A stretch of DNA of 64,000 nucleotides, taken from contig CM055108.1 in the NCBI GenBank assembly GCA_029204225.1, forward strand, positions 11,375,782-11,439,781. The letters are read 5' to 3'. This document shows, in pieces, positions 34,235 through 45,339 of this stretch. The position numbers and the translations under genes were made by a program. The first letter of the stretch is position 1. The number at the start of each line of letters is the position of its first letter. Origin of the DNA: Diphasiastrum complanatum. Its lineage: Eukaryota; Streptophyta; Lycopodiopsida; Lycopodiales; Lycopodiaceae. Below the pieces are notes generated by a model, which made no database searches, had not been told where the DNA came from, and saw only the letters and a program-made list of their open reading frames with translations.

Positions 34235-36994
34235 TCACACTTTCTCACTAGCGGGAGGCTGTGGTTCTTTCGACAGTGTAATTATAGAGTCTTCGTCAAA
34301 TTCTATAGACTTTCTTACTTCAACTAATTCACCTAGCAAAACTGAGATAGACTTCATTTGCATTCTTATAAATTCTACTAAGCTAGAATCTAATTCTACA
34401 ACAACAACATATCTGTCTTTTTGCACAGCGCACGCGCTTGTAGTGCCGCTACCGCTAAAGAAATCCAGAACCCAATCTGCTGGGTGTGAAAAAATTTCGA
34501 CAAGATGATTAATTAATTGTTGTGGCTTTTGATAAGGACAAGCCATGGAATCTGTCATCGGATTTTTCAACTCTTTTGTTACTGCTGATAATTAGAACAA
34601 GTTTCCAAAGCTGGTCAGTTCGGTGGTGTTATAGGACATCATCAAATGTTTGTCATTCAGTGAATAATAACCAATGGTTATGTATTCAATCTCGTTGCAC
34701 AACCGTGGACCACCAACATTGCGAACATTGGGCTTGTACCTACAAAAAAAAAGTAGAATTATTTTCAACAATGATCTATGCTAAACATAGACTATTTAAA
34801 AATTAAAATAAATAAAGTTAAGTTTTAAGAAAGTTAAAGATATACCATACATCATTTTCAATCCCAGCATTGCAAAAAGTTAGAAGAGCTTTTTGCATTG
34901 AAGCCGACTGCCAACTTGAATGGAATATTACAACTCTTTAAATAGGAGAAGTTTTGATTTCAAGAAATCCTTGTATCACACTATGGATCTCAGTGAATTT
35001 GAATGGAAAATCATCATTTAGAGATTTTTTCATCTGAAATCCATAGAGGATGTCTGCTATGCAAAGAGTGTAGGATCTTTTCTTTAATTTTTTTGAAATT
35101 TCACTACAATCTCCTTCTTCCACAGTGTAAAAACATGGTTGATCATTGATAAGTCTCTGTTGAATCCTCCTCGATAATAGTCTCACGCCATGCCAATCTT
35201 TTTTTGTCTCTTTTTTCTGCCTTCGCTTTAAGAATATGTCGTTTAAATTGCTCTGGAAGGACTGTATTTTTCTTGTCTTCAGCCGATTGAAAGAAGAGAG
35301 AATGCAACTATGCTTAGCATAAGATGTACAAAACAAGTAATTAAAAAATTTTGATTTTAAGAAAGGTACTAAGGATGAACATAATAAATAATTAGTAAAT
35401 TAAATCTATGCTAGGCTTGAGATTAGGCTAACAAAGATAATATAATTACTATGCTTAACATAAGATATGAATGTTCAAAATAAAAAATTAATATATTTCT
35501 ATGCTAAACATAAGTGAAGTGAATACCATATCTCTAAATAATATCAAAAAAGAAGTGAGAGTTTCATTTTTATTGTTCAGAAGATAAAGCCTATCGCACT
35601 CCTCAAAATCATTATAATTCAACCATGTTACTAGGGCCTCTTGAACTTTCATAAATAATTTATGTTTGTATTAAAAAATAAATTAATAATCAATGTCACA
35701 AAAATATTTCAAAATTTTCTCATTTTTCAAAAAAATTATACACAAGCGTCCAGACTTGAAAAATAATATTACAGAAATTCAATATTAAAAGCTTTGTAAA
35801 TTTTATTTATTAATTTTGAAAACTTTTAATCCAAACATTCTATGCTAAGCATAGCAAAACAATTACCTAGCCACTGCAAAATGTTAGCTGATAAAAGTTA
35901 TCATATTTAATCAAGTTCTGCGTTGGATTCTTAGAATCAAATGGCAGGTCTATTTCTTGGGCACAAAGTGCCTTCAACAACAACTGGTTAAAATCTCCAG
36001 CTTTGAAAACTATGACAAATTCTTTGTTAAAAAATCATATCCTTTGTATGACCGTCATTTTCATCCTTTAGTCTTGGTCAATATTATGGTCCCAGACAAG
36101 AAGTTTAGCTTCTTCCACTGTCAACCCAGCAAACGCAATGGCACTAACAATTTGGAAAGAGACAATATGGGGATACTCTTGGGACAGTTGCTTTCAGTTT
36201 GTAAACTATGAATGTCTCCCAAAACAAAAAAAAATGATAATTATCTAAAGAAGAAAAATTAAAATTGACAATAGATCTACACTCAATAGGGTCTACCAAA
36301 ACAACAAAAGGGGTTACAATTGCTTGCGTATGGTCTTTAAATTTAATTTTCAAGTTATGTACATGTGTTTCATTGGGCTCACGAACTTCCATTGGTCGAT
36401 TTCCAGTGGAGGGATCAATGGGAGGACGTTCGTACTAGTTTTTATCTAAAATCAAAGTAGTCTCTCTAATTTTTTTTTGTTTTATGAATTTCATTCCTAA
36501 GTTTGAGGTTGGATGGAGGCTCCAGGCAAAATTAATGTGGACTATTCTATTTTTTTTTTCCTTTGGGTCGCTTGGCCATTGATTTGTTTTTAGACTTCGG
36601 TTTCTCTACACCCTCCTCAGTATGTAAAAGAGCCTGAGATCTTTTTTTTTTTTGAAAAAGAAGCTAATTCAGAGGGTGCATATTTTTCAATACCTTCAGT
36701 GTTGGAAAGGACAGTGGAGGAGGCTATTTTGTCACGTCCCAAAGCCATTGACTTTGAACCACGGAAAGTAAAGATTAGATCCTTCTCCTCTGCAACATCA
36801 TCGTCGGGCTGATCTTTAAGTACTCTACCTTGTATCTTATATGGACTATCCCCTCTTCCGCTCTTCTCAACAACATGGATAAATAGTTCATCAAGTTTCG
36901 TGTTATTTACTCCTTTCGTAAAATAAAACACGTGTTTTTTTCTTGTCCTTTAATGGAACATCTTAGGTCCGAGACGACATCCGAATTTTTTTTT
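34235..36994 (-). pseudogene. Beta-class amino DNA methyltransferase (N4-C/N6-A type), intron-containing, decayed
   Basis: Would transfer a methyl group from AdoMet to an exocyclic amino group in DNA. Order on the minus strand: a basic N-terminal part (36,600-36,994, with KSKNKSMAKRPKGKKK as possible nuclear signal); RPPIDPSTGNRP...VVLVDP (about 36,280-36,420), faintly ParB-like; SAIAFAGLTVEEAKLLVWDHN (about 36,080-36,150); then motif IV region YTLCIADILYGF (about 35,050), VVIFHSSWQSASMQKALL, the target region, KPQQLINHLVEIFSHPADW, and motif I VLDFFSGSGTT (about 34,430-34,465). Order IV before I marks the beta class. Motif IV, normally DPPY, reads DILY. A convincing GT-AG intron is 34740-34845, joining a split Trp codon; others are likely at about 35313-35526 and 35646-35866. 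In-frame stops (for example near 34614, 34936, 36031, 36067 and 36420) show decay. Family call is strong; activity is unlikely. Confidence 0.8.
34740..34845 (-). other. Intron in the methyltransferase gene
   Basis: On the minus strand, ...GATGTATG|GTATATC opens it and T-rich TTTTTTTTGTAG|GTACAAG closes it. Splicing restores the continuous reading ...ENDVWYKPNVRNVGG, which fits the family. The intron contains one copy of the TATGTTTAGCATAG palindrome variant. Confidence 0.75.
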
Positions 36995-38121
36995 TCGACA
37001 TCCTTAATTTTGCGAAGCTATTGCTCTAAAAATGTGCAAAAAAACGATTATTATTGCCATTTTAGTATAATTTTACCAAACAAATTCAGTAAAATTTAAG
37101 TTTGATTCTTAAAATTTCAACAATAAATATGATTTGAAACCAACATTTTTGTATATATTTTTGGAGCTTAAAAAAAAAAAATTGTAGATAAGCCAAAAAA
37201 ATAAGTATCTTCAATGATAGGATAAGAAGTTCTTTTATTTTATAACTATTGGCTATGCTCAACATAGGAACCTAGCTTTCTCTCGTCCGAGTCTTATGTT
37301 GAGCATAACATCTTCTCTTTCTTTAAGAGATAATGTTATGCTCAGCATACAATATTATCATCCTCTCTTCTGACTTCTATGCTGAGCATAGCATTTCTCC
37401 TCACTCAACCCGTTTAATGTTATGCTCAGCATAAGACTCGGACGAGGGAAAGCTAGGTTCCTATGCTGAGCATAGCCAATAGTTGTAAAATAAAAGAAAA
37501 GTGTTGGTCTATGCTATGCTTAGCATAAGATCTTTTGCTATTTAAATAAACTAAATGTTTGTAATACTGTGCTGAGCATAAAAAAAAAATTTGAAAAAGA
37601 AAAAAGTTAGAAATGTAACCTTAATTAAAAAAGACTTGCTGAAAGCTATGCGCGAGATTATAGAAGATCATCGAATGAACGCTTAGATTGCTCTGCCCAA
37701 AACCTTTAAATGCAAAATCGCAAATGAAGTGTCTTGTCCTTCTCTGTGGGTTCTTAAATAGAAAAAGTTGACCGCCAAACTTTAACGGGACCCCTTTTTC
37801 AGAAAATACCAGTACTACCACCAACCCTCACGGTTTATCAACATGTCATGTTTCTCAACCCTAACCGACAACGTGTCAAGTTTATCAACTTTAACCCTGT
37901 TTCTATAACAAAATCCTATTCCTAACAATTTCAATTATTTAAGAGAAGTATTTTGCATGTGGAAATCATAATGTGCTCTTTGTGAATTTCAGTGTCTCCC
38001 TTCTATAAGTGTTAGCATAGGCTGTTAAACTTTTCCTATGGCCAGCATAGGATTAAAAAAAAAATTGGTTTATTGTAAAATTTTTACGTTCATATTTTTA
38101 TGTTTGTCTATGCTTAGCATA
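34776..38121. repeat. Dispersed TATGCTNAGCATA palindromes
   Basis: About fourteen copies or close variants occur only in this 3.3-kb span: exact ones at 35309-35321, 35841-35853, about 37337, 37379, 37422, 37462 and 38109-38121. Variants are near 34777, 35409, 35452, 35503, 37254, 37294, 37515, 37570 and 38037. They fall in the introns of the methyltransferase gene and in the spacer between the two genes. At 35313 the palindrome appears to supply the intron 3' splice site. Confidence 0.88.
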
Positions 38122-38157
38122 AGAATAATTTTTTTTTTTTTTTTATAGATTTTTGTC
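36995..38157. promoter_or_regulatory. Divergent intergenic spacer
   Basis: Lies between the start of the minus-strand methyltransferase and the plus-strand DUF7869-like gene. It contains the 81-bp inverted repeat and most of the palindromes. A short minus-strand frame at 37621-37824 has no recognisable domain. A T-rich ...TTTATAG just before 38147 could be a 3' splice site from a leader exon. A shared bidirectional promoter is an inference from the layout. Confidence 0.45.
37231..37497. repeat. 81-bp inverted repeat between the two genes
   Basis: Arms 37231-37311 and 37417-37497 are reverse complements with four mismatches, all transitions. They are separated by 105 bp that holds two more TATGCTNAGCATA palindromes. 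The repeat sits in the middle of the spacer between the divergent genes. Confidence 0.95.
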
Positions 38158-40238
38158 ATGGTGAGTAGTTCTTCTTCTTCTATTCTTGTAGTTGTAACTC
38201 AGTACGTGCCACATTTGAGTCGTCCTCGTATGATATTCCTAATAAAAGCTATTATTATGAAGCCACTCCCTTGGGTTCTTGTCCTATTATCCTTTCTGTT
38301 TCCATGTGAACAACATCATCTGAAATTTCTCATCTAACTACTTTTCAAGAAATGACTCCTTTGATACACTTAGTGAGTGATGATTCACATGATTCAATTC
38401 ACTTAGTCATGGATTCAAGTAAATCTACAGATCTCCAACAATCAAATGATCATCGACGTGCAAGTTTTTCACATATTCAAAGAAGGTCCATTTCTTAAAT
38501 CCCCAATCCGGTCAAATCTAAGAGAGCTATATTTAATGAAAATCCTTATTCTTCTGGCGCTATAGAACCAATTGAGACAAATCAACAACAACCTGATGTT
38601 CAGATAGACATTCCCACACCTTCTTAACCTGTTCGAGCAACTACAAGTGCCACGACGTCAATTTACAAATCTGATTTCAAAAGAAAGGAAAGATACAAGA
38701 GAGACTTGAAATCTTCACCTATTTTGACAAAACGTCAAAAATAATTGATTACCAGACACGAGATTCGGAAAGTATGGTCCATTATTTGTTGTTCAGTCTC
38801 TTGCTTACAATGATTAAATAACAAAAAAATCTTGCGAAGTAAAGATGAAAAAAATTACTATTTTCACAATGAGACCTGACAAAAACTCATATGCATATTT
38901 CTTAAATGCAACGGAGGTTTGTCAAAAAGCCTCCAAAGCTATTCATGCAATTGGAAATTCACGCCTTCAAAGAATGCACACACGACTTCAAAAGGATCCA
39001 ACATTGCAAGGATCATTGCAGGGTAGAACCGTGTCTTCGGATGCTTTGAATGCTACGGCTTGGCTAAAGCATTTTGTGGATGTGCATGGACAAAAATTAC
39101 CGAGTTCATTATATTTTCACTTGCCAAATAATTTTACAAAATTGGAGATATTTTTTATGTACAAGGAGTTCGCTAAGACAAAAAATGTTGCCTAATTAAA
39201 TTACTCAGATTTTCTTAGGATTTGGAAGAGAGATTTTGGTTTGGTGAAGATTCTTAAAAAATCACGAATGATTGTTTGTTCGACATGCGAGTTGTTAAAA
39301 TCTGCCAAACAACTAGCAAAGACCAATGATTTTTTGCTGACTTTTAAATTTTCAAATCATTAATGTTATGATATTATCTTAATTTTATTGAAATTTTTTA
39401 ATTGTTACATTTTGTAGTGGATGCTGCAAAAGCGCTTCAAGTGCACAGAGATAAACAAACAACTGAAAGACAAAAATTGGCGAAACATCGAAAAAAATGC
39501 TTGGAATGTCCACAAAAGTATTTGGGCCTTGTCATCGATGGCATAGATAAGAAGAAAACGATGTTGTCTCATTTTGTTAGAGTGCCAAAAAATTTGAATG
39601 AGACAGATTTTATTCAAGTTCATCTCGTTGGAGCACTTGTGTTTAATGGCACATTGGAGTCAAAAGTATTTTTCAATTATCCCAATGTTCGAAACGATCC
39701 AAATTTGACCATAACCATTGTACAAAAAATAATTTGCAAATTTGGTGATAATCTTCCAGAAATACTGTATTTGCAACTTGATTACACTGCTAGGGAAAAT
39801 AAAAATCAAACTATATTGGCTTACTTATCGATGTTGGTAGAAAAAAAAAAATTTGTTGGTGGGTCACACCCATGATCAAATTGATTAGATGTTTAGTTGT
39901 TTTTCCAAAAGACTAAGATGCAAGAAGGCATTTTCTTTACCCGTGCTTTGAAACAAGTCGTTGTGTTGCTACTATTAATGACATTAGCTTTCAACATCAG
40001 TTCAAAATCAAATGCAATAAAACTGACATCACGTTGCTATGGGGCAAACAATTTTCAAGTTCAGTTTCATGGTTACCTGTTGAAGGAATACAATTTCTGC
40101 TCAATATGTCTTCTGGTCAAATCAAGCTTGTTGCGTTGTCTCCCTTGAAGTCCATGGTAGAAGAACAAAAAGCACAAAGAGACCATCGTGAGGTTGACCC
40201 GACTTCTTCACTCTGTTGCACTCCGTGTATTCAGTTTT
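38158..40238 (+). pseudogene. DUF7869-like, transposase-like protein, decayed
   Basis: The first part (about 38,210-38,743) is Ser/Thr/Gln-rich and basic, with TGA or TAA stops near 38,308, 38,496 and 38,623. Then 38845-39195 has VCQKASKAIHAIG, TAWLKHFVDVHGQKLPS and a C-x2-C pair (CSTCELLKSAK, about 39,278). After a short intron (about 39364-39417) the core follows: KYLGLVIDGIDKKKTMLSHF, VHLVGALVFNG, NLTITIVQKI, LYLQLDYTARENKN and, after a one-base frame change near 39,862, VGHTHDQID-MFSCFSKRL with TAG replacing Gln. The spaced acidic residues (IDG, QLD, HTHDQID) resemble an RNase H-like DDD/E catalytic set, and many family members are repetitive and transposon-like. I recognise the pattern from memory as DUF7869. 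Its product would act on DNA in the nucleus; the catalytic role is inferred. Confidence 0.72.
39364..39417 (+). other. Probable short intron in the DUF7869-like gene
   Basis: T-rich sequence ending TTACATTTTGTAG|TGGATGC, with GT at 39364. Its removal brings the two conserved halves together. Confidence 0.5.
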
Positions 40239-40282
40239 GATCTGTATGTCAAGTATAATCCAGTAAGTCTCCAACTAACCAA

Positions 40283-40436
<154 letters not shown>

Positions 40437-40522
40437 GCATGTGTGCGAGTGCTCATGTGTGTGCATGTGAGTGCGTGCATGTGTGCAAGTGTGCACACAC
40501 ACGTCTCTCTCTCTCTCTCTCA

Positions 40523-42190
40523 ATAGTCCCGCTTATGGATAATAGGTAAATTGATACTCTCCTTCTTTGCTATGAGAACTACAAAAATGCTAGAATGGTG
40601 TGAAATGGCTTTTATAAGACATTCAATTTTGTGATGGCTCATTATTACCCTCTCATGGTTGTAAATCATACTTCTTGTGTTCTCGATATGAAGTTCTCCA
40701 TCTCTACCATACAAATTTGACTCGTTGGTAGTAACAGAACATGAATATAGTGAAGCTCAAGGTCTTTGTCCTCTTGAGTCGTCTTCCTCTCCCTACTATT
40801 CTTCACTCTTGTACAAAAAATGGTATTAGATGCTTTCTTTTTGTAGTGTGCTCATTAGGGTAATGTATGTAGGAATGTCTTGTTTTCGAAACCCAACCAA
40901 AGAGCCAAGGAGAGCATATGAGAAGGCTACTTTATGTCTAGATAGTTTAGTGGGAATGGGACAACTCTGCAAAATCTCATGGAGAGAGTTTGTTTGGGGC
41001 AAAGATCCTCCATTGTTGGGAGCACATTATTGTTTTTAGATTCAAACATTTGTCAAGAAAATCAACCAGATTGTGCATGGGTTTTGATGTCATCATTACA
41101 ATGAAAATTATAAGTAAAAAATGGTTAGTGTTTGGATGCAATTTTAAAAGTGAAATATATCCCATGAGCATGTTGAGTACTTGTAATAAATACATAGGAA
41201 GAACAATAAAAGCTATTAAACTAAGTTAATTAAAACCCTTTGAGGGAGACATTTAAATTTGACATTTACATTAACTCAAAATTAAGGTAAGATGAGAGTT
41301 AGGTTTGATACTGAGGTGGGTACGTAAGAGTTAGGTTTGATAGGAGACGCGATGGGTACGTAAGAGACCAAGTATTTACGGAGACAACTTTTCCAAATAT
41401 GTTATGTTTGATCTAGAGTCATCGCTGAGTGAAAGATATGGAATTTAAGACCAAGGTGATGGGCATTGAATGGCTCGAATCGCTTATCTCTAGACAAAAT
41501 TGTGGACCTTTTAGTTTTGGTTGTAGAAGCTAGAAATAATATGCTACACACAAAATTATGAATTAATTCATCTTTAGGAAATGTTTGAGTCTTGATGAAA
41601 GCGAAGCAATGTATTTGGTCTTGCTATATACACCTATCTTGGCATATATCATTTAACACTTATTGGTGGGCTTTATAAAAGTAAGAGACAACTCCAACCT
41701 TCATAAGTGTCACGTCCACATTATCTCCACTACATACTCTCCTATTGGATTAAGAAAGCTAAATCTTATGTGTCTCAATTTACTTGTGGGTGGACCCACA
41801 AAAGTAAATGGGTGGATGATTGGCCACATCATGTCAACTTTAATTTTTCTCCTTGCATCATGATGTCACTTGGAAGCTTCGGGCCATTGCTCACTTCTCA
41901 AACTATGTCAACCACAAAAGAACAAAAGTTGGGCTGGGAAAACTAGTTTGGGCTGGACTTAAAGAGGGTGTATCAATGCTCGGGAAATTGGCATTACATG
42001 AGAATGGAATTTACATTTTATTTTCTACCAAAAATTGGTTTCATAAAACTTTTGAGATATGTTGATTTAAGAAAAGTTGGTAACTATTTTATTTGTGAGG
42101 AATTTTATGCTTAACAATATATTTAGAGAATTCAAAAACAAAAGTTTGAAAGTACATAAGTTCATCAAATTCATCAATAAAACTAAATAA
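40523..42190. other. Non-coding stretch
   Basis: No supported gene. A two-copy repeat of about 44 bp (GAGTTAGGTTTGATA...GGGTACGTAAGAG) lies at about 41287-41370. Nothing else recognisable. Confidence 0.55.
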
Positions 42191-42197
42191 AATTTTG

Positions 42198-42420
42198 ATA
42201 TCGTGAATATACCTACTTTTATCTCTTGAGAGCTCCATTTTTGTGTGACACTTGGGAGGGATGAAAATATATAACAAGAGATCGATATAAAAATATATAA
42301 CACACTTGTGAATATACCTAGTTTAATCTCTTGCTAGCTCCATTTTTCCATGACACTTTGAAGGGAGGGATGAAAATTATAACAAGAGACCGATATAATA
42401 ATATATAAGATGCTTATCTT
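42198..42420 (+). repeat. Tandem duplication, about 107-bp unit
   Basis: GTGAATATACCTA-TTT-ATCTCTTG...GAGGGATGAAAAT-ATAACAAGAGA-CGATATAA occurs at about 42200-42300 and again at 42308-42410, with scattered differences. Confidence 0.8.
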
Positions 42421-43365
42421 TGGAATTTACATAGAGAAGTCTCTTCTTGGTTGGGAGAGTTCTAGACCCAAAGAAAATGGTACTAGGAATTTTCAGAAAA
42501 TATAAAATTTCCAGCTCATAAGTAAATATTTAGTGAATTAAGTTATATTTATTGTAAGTTTTGTTGGAGGCTAGGCATTTATTCTTAAGATCAAATTAGG
42601 ATAAATAGAATAACTTCCCTAGCGCTCACGAAAATTTGCAAAGTATAAGAATGGAATCAATATTATTTTTCAAAAATTTGCATTATGGAAATTTTGGCAA
42701 TTTTTTTATAACCTCTTTTATGAGCAATAGTCCTCCAGCAATCGAGAAGCTTTAAAAAATGCAGATCAAACTTTTTGAGGACAACTCAAAATAGGTTTCC
42801 CGAGCATTGATTAGACCCCAATACATGACAAATGAGGGCATACAGCAAGATGACATACATGCTTTTAGGATTCTTAATCATTCAAGTTCTGTCTTGTAGT
42901 TTTTGAATACACTATTTAATGAAGACCTATAATAAGAAAAATGCTCGTTGGTTACACATTTTAAGTTGGAGGATCTCAACGACGACATTTTTGAAAATCC
43001 AAACCCCCTAAGATATTGTGGGTAGTGTAAGAGGATGTTTTCTCAAGTGCAAAGCATTGGGGGGTAATCCCTAAAGCCTCATGCACTTTCTAAATTTCAT
43101 GGCTAGTTGAGACGGTTGGAAAATGGAAGGTTGTAGTGTGAATGCTTAGAGGCTCGATCCATATCAATCCTATTATATATACTACTAGGGGAGGAGTATA
43201 TTCTTCATCTTGAATGTGAATCCTCTAGGCGTTACACAATCATGCGGTGCTTGGAAAAATCGGCAAAGCATAGAAGCAAAATCAACATGTTTTTTCAAAA
43301 ATCGACATCATAATATATTTGATGGTTTTTTTGATACAAACATAAGTTATGAGTAGCAGTCTTAA
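42421..43365. other. Non-coding stretch
   Basis: No gene seen. A single outlying relative of the minisatellite unit below lies at about 42765-42825 (TTTTTGAGGACAACTCAAAATAGGTTTCCCGAGCA-like). Confidence 0.5.
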
Positions 43366-43742
43366 AAAACATCCGTTTTTTTAGGATAACTGAAAAGAGG
43401 TTTCTAGAGCAGTGAGTCGTGACACAGTAGTGTATGACCTCATGAGCTCCTTAAAAAAAACTGCAAGTTTTTTGAGGATAACGCAAAAGAGGTTTCCCGA
43501 GCAGTGACACAATGTGTGACCCCATGGACTCCAAAAAAACTGCAAGTTTTTTGAGAATAACTGAAAGGAGATTTCTCGAGCATTGACACAATGTGACCTC
43601 ATGAAACCATGCACAAAACTACAAGTTTTTTGAGAATAGCTGAAAATAGGTTTCCCCAGCTGTACTAGGAGTGACACAATGTGTGGGTTGGGTTTCCCCA
43701 GCTGTGCTAGGAGTGACAAATGTGTGACCTCATGAGAACTCC
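43366..43742 (+). repeat. Minisatellite, about 80-bp unit, nearly five copies
   Basis: The unit TTTTTTGAGRATAACTGAAA-GAGGTTTC-CGAGCA-TGACACAATGTGTGACC-CATGA-CTCC-AAAACTGCAAG begins near 43373, 43466, 43545 and 43625, with a partial copy from about 43690. Confidence 0.88.
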
Positions 43743-44420
43743 TTGTGCTTGAAGATGCATCATGCCATACTCTTTTGCACTAGTGTTGTGTAGAATCTAG
43801 ATTCATTGGACCATTCCTTTTCTTTTAGAAACTCCCACATCTAGCATTGTGCACAAACATACACACATCCTCTCTATGTGTTTAAATTGTCCTAAACTAG
43901 TGATAGGCCTATGTGGCCATGGCCCATTGGCCACAGTACTTTCAACTTTCTAATTTGTGATTTCTCATAATAATTGGCCTTGGAAGACTGCAAGGCCTTA
44001 TCATATTATTTTCATTATTTATTATTTATTACTTTTATTATTTGCTGGTGGAAAATTTGAAAAACATAAAAAGGCAAAACCGCTTTTTGACCATCAGTTG
44101 GCACGAGCTGCCGCAGGTCACCGCTAGGCTCAGGCTTTACCCTGCGGGTTTCGCTAGGGACCGCAGGACTTTGCAGGCGATCTTGCGGATTTTGTTTCTT
44201 TTTAATTTAAAAAAAAATATTTCTGTGGTAATAACTAGTAAAGGAGCCCCTTGAGGGTGAAAGTAATTTACCGGAATTTACAGCGAGGTACTGGCTCACG
44301 AGCGCCGGGAGCCGTAGTTACGGCCGCGTATCTACCTGTATCGGCGAGTAAATTAATTTAATGAAATTTATTAAATTCAGGTAGATAAAAATAAATAAAC
44401 GTCCCGGGGACGAAAGAAAA
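43743..44420. other. Non-coding stretch with a GC-rich block
   Basis: No supported gene. At about 44080-44360 the base composition shifts to G+C-rich (CCGCAGGTCACCGCTAGG, CTGCGGGTTTCGCTAGGGACCGCAGG), marking entry into the gene-proximal region. A complementary pair CCGCAGG/CCTGCGG-like sits near 44110-44170. Confidence 0.5.
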
Positions 44421-44540
44421 TAAATAATAAATATTTGACCTATTTACGGGGTAATGGATGGTAGATACTGCCCCTCAAAATCTCAATCGTGCTACTGTTC
44501 TCAGCTCGCCACCGTTGGATGCCCCTACGTTCGTTTGGAT

Positions 44541-44767
44541 TTTGACACGTGTCAAATAACGGATGGGTCCAGGCTGTAATTTGACACGTGTCTTGCATCC
44601 AAGGGTTTGTTCAAGCGGGAGTTAAGGCGTGCTTTTAAGAGGTGTCGAGATACTGTCGCCTGCCGAATCCAAAGTAAAATGAAGGATGTTGAATAGAACA
44701 GTTGACGCCGCAGTTAACGGATGGGGTGAGGTATTTAATGCGCGGCCACTTGGATTTGTGACACGTG
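44541..44767. promoter_or_regulatory. Three G-box (CACGTG) sites upstream of the F-box gene
   Basis: CACGTG at 44546-44551 (inside the perfect 16-bp palindrome TTTGACACGTGTCAAA), 44585-44590 (TTGACACGTGTC) and 44762-44767 (TGACACGTGG). They lie 1.5-1.7 kb upstream of the start codon. G-boxes bind plant bZIP and bHLH factors and act in light and ABA responses; occupancy here is unproven. Confidence 0.6.
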
Positions 44768-44879
44768 GTAATATGCCAGGTGCTAATGTTTGAATGGTTA
44801 ATCGGGTCCATCGTCAGGAGAATCGAACGGTGGAGGGGCTTTGATCTTAGCGTGCTGTGAAGATTAGCCGCGTGTTTTG

Positions 44880-45160
44880 AAAGGCAGGTGGATGCTTTTC
44901 ATTTGGAAAGGTGGAAAATCAATTGGTCTCGGTTTGACGTTCGTTGTGAAGATTCCTATAGCCAAGCACCCTTCTTTTGAAAAGTCTAAAATCAAAATGT
45001 GAAGGCGAAAGGGTTTCAGTTTGAGGTTGAATGGCAAGATTCCCATGCCAATCACCTTTCTTTTAGAAAGGCCAGAATTACTGCGAGGGAGAAGTCTCCG
45101 TGAAATACTTGCAGGACAGGAGCACCTTTCTTTTGAAAAGATGCGAATTAGAACTTGTTC
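44880..45160 (+). repeat. Upstream tandem repeat, about 75-80-bp unit, four diverged copies
   Basis: The landmark CACC-TTCTTTTGAAAAG-C-AAAT occurs near 44891 (weak), 44967, 45050 and 45121, each followed by a G-rich AAGG-G segment. It lies in the upstream region of the F-box gene. Confidence 0.6.
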
Positions 45161-45301
45161 GTTTGAAGGGGAAACTGGATGTGAAAGGTGAAAAGGACTT
45201 CAAAATGCAGGCCAGATCAAGACACAATGCAAGGAGGAACTGGCCCTGATAGGTAGGCAAGTCTTCAAATTGCAGGGCCGACGAAAGATACGGGAGCAGT
45301 T

Positions 45302-45305
<4 letters not shown>

Positions 45306-45339
<34 letters not shown>

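Noticed and set aside
34235-36994. Bacterial contamination as the source of the methyltransferase
   Set aside because: A GT-AG intron with a split Trp codon restores the frame, composition is as AT-rich as the flanks, and the gene is decayed like its neighbours.
37252-37393. CRISPR-like array of palindromic repeats
   Set aside because: Spacing is irregular, repeats are only 13 bp, no cas genes exist, and the context is a plant nuclear locus.
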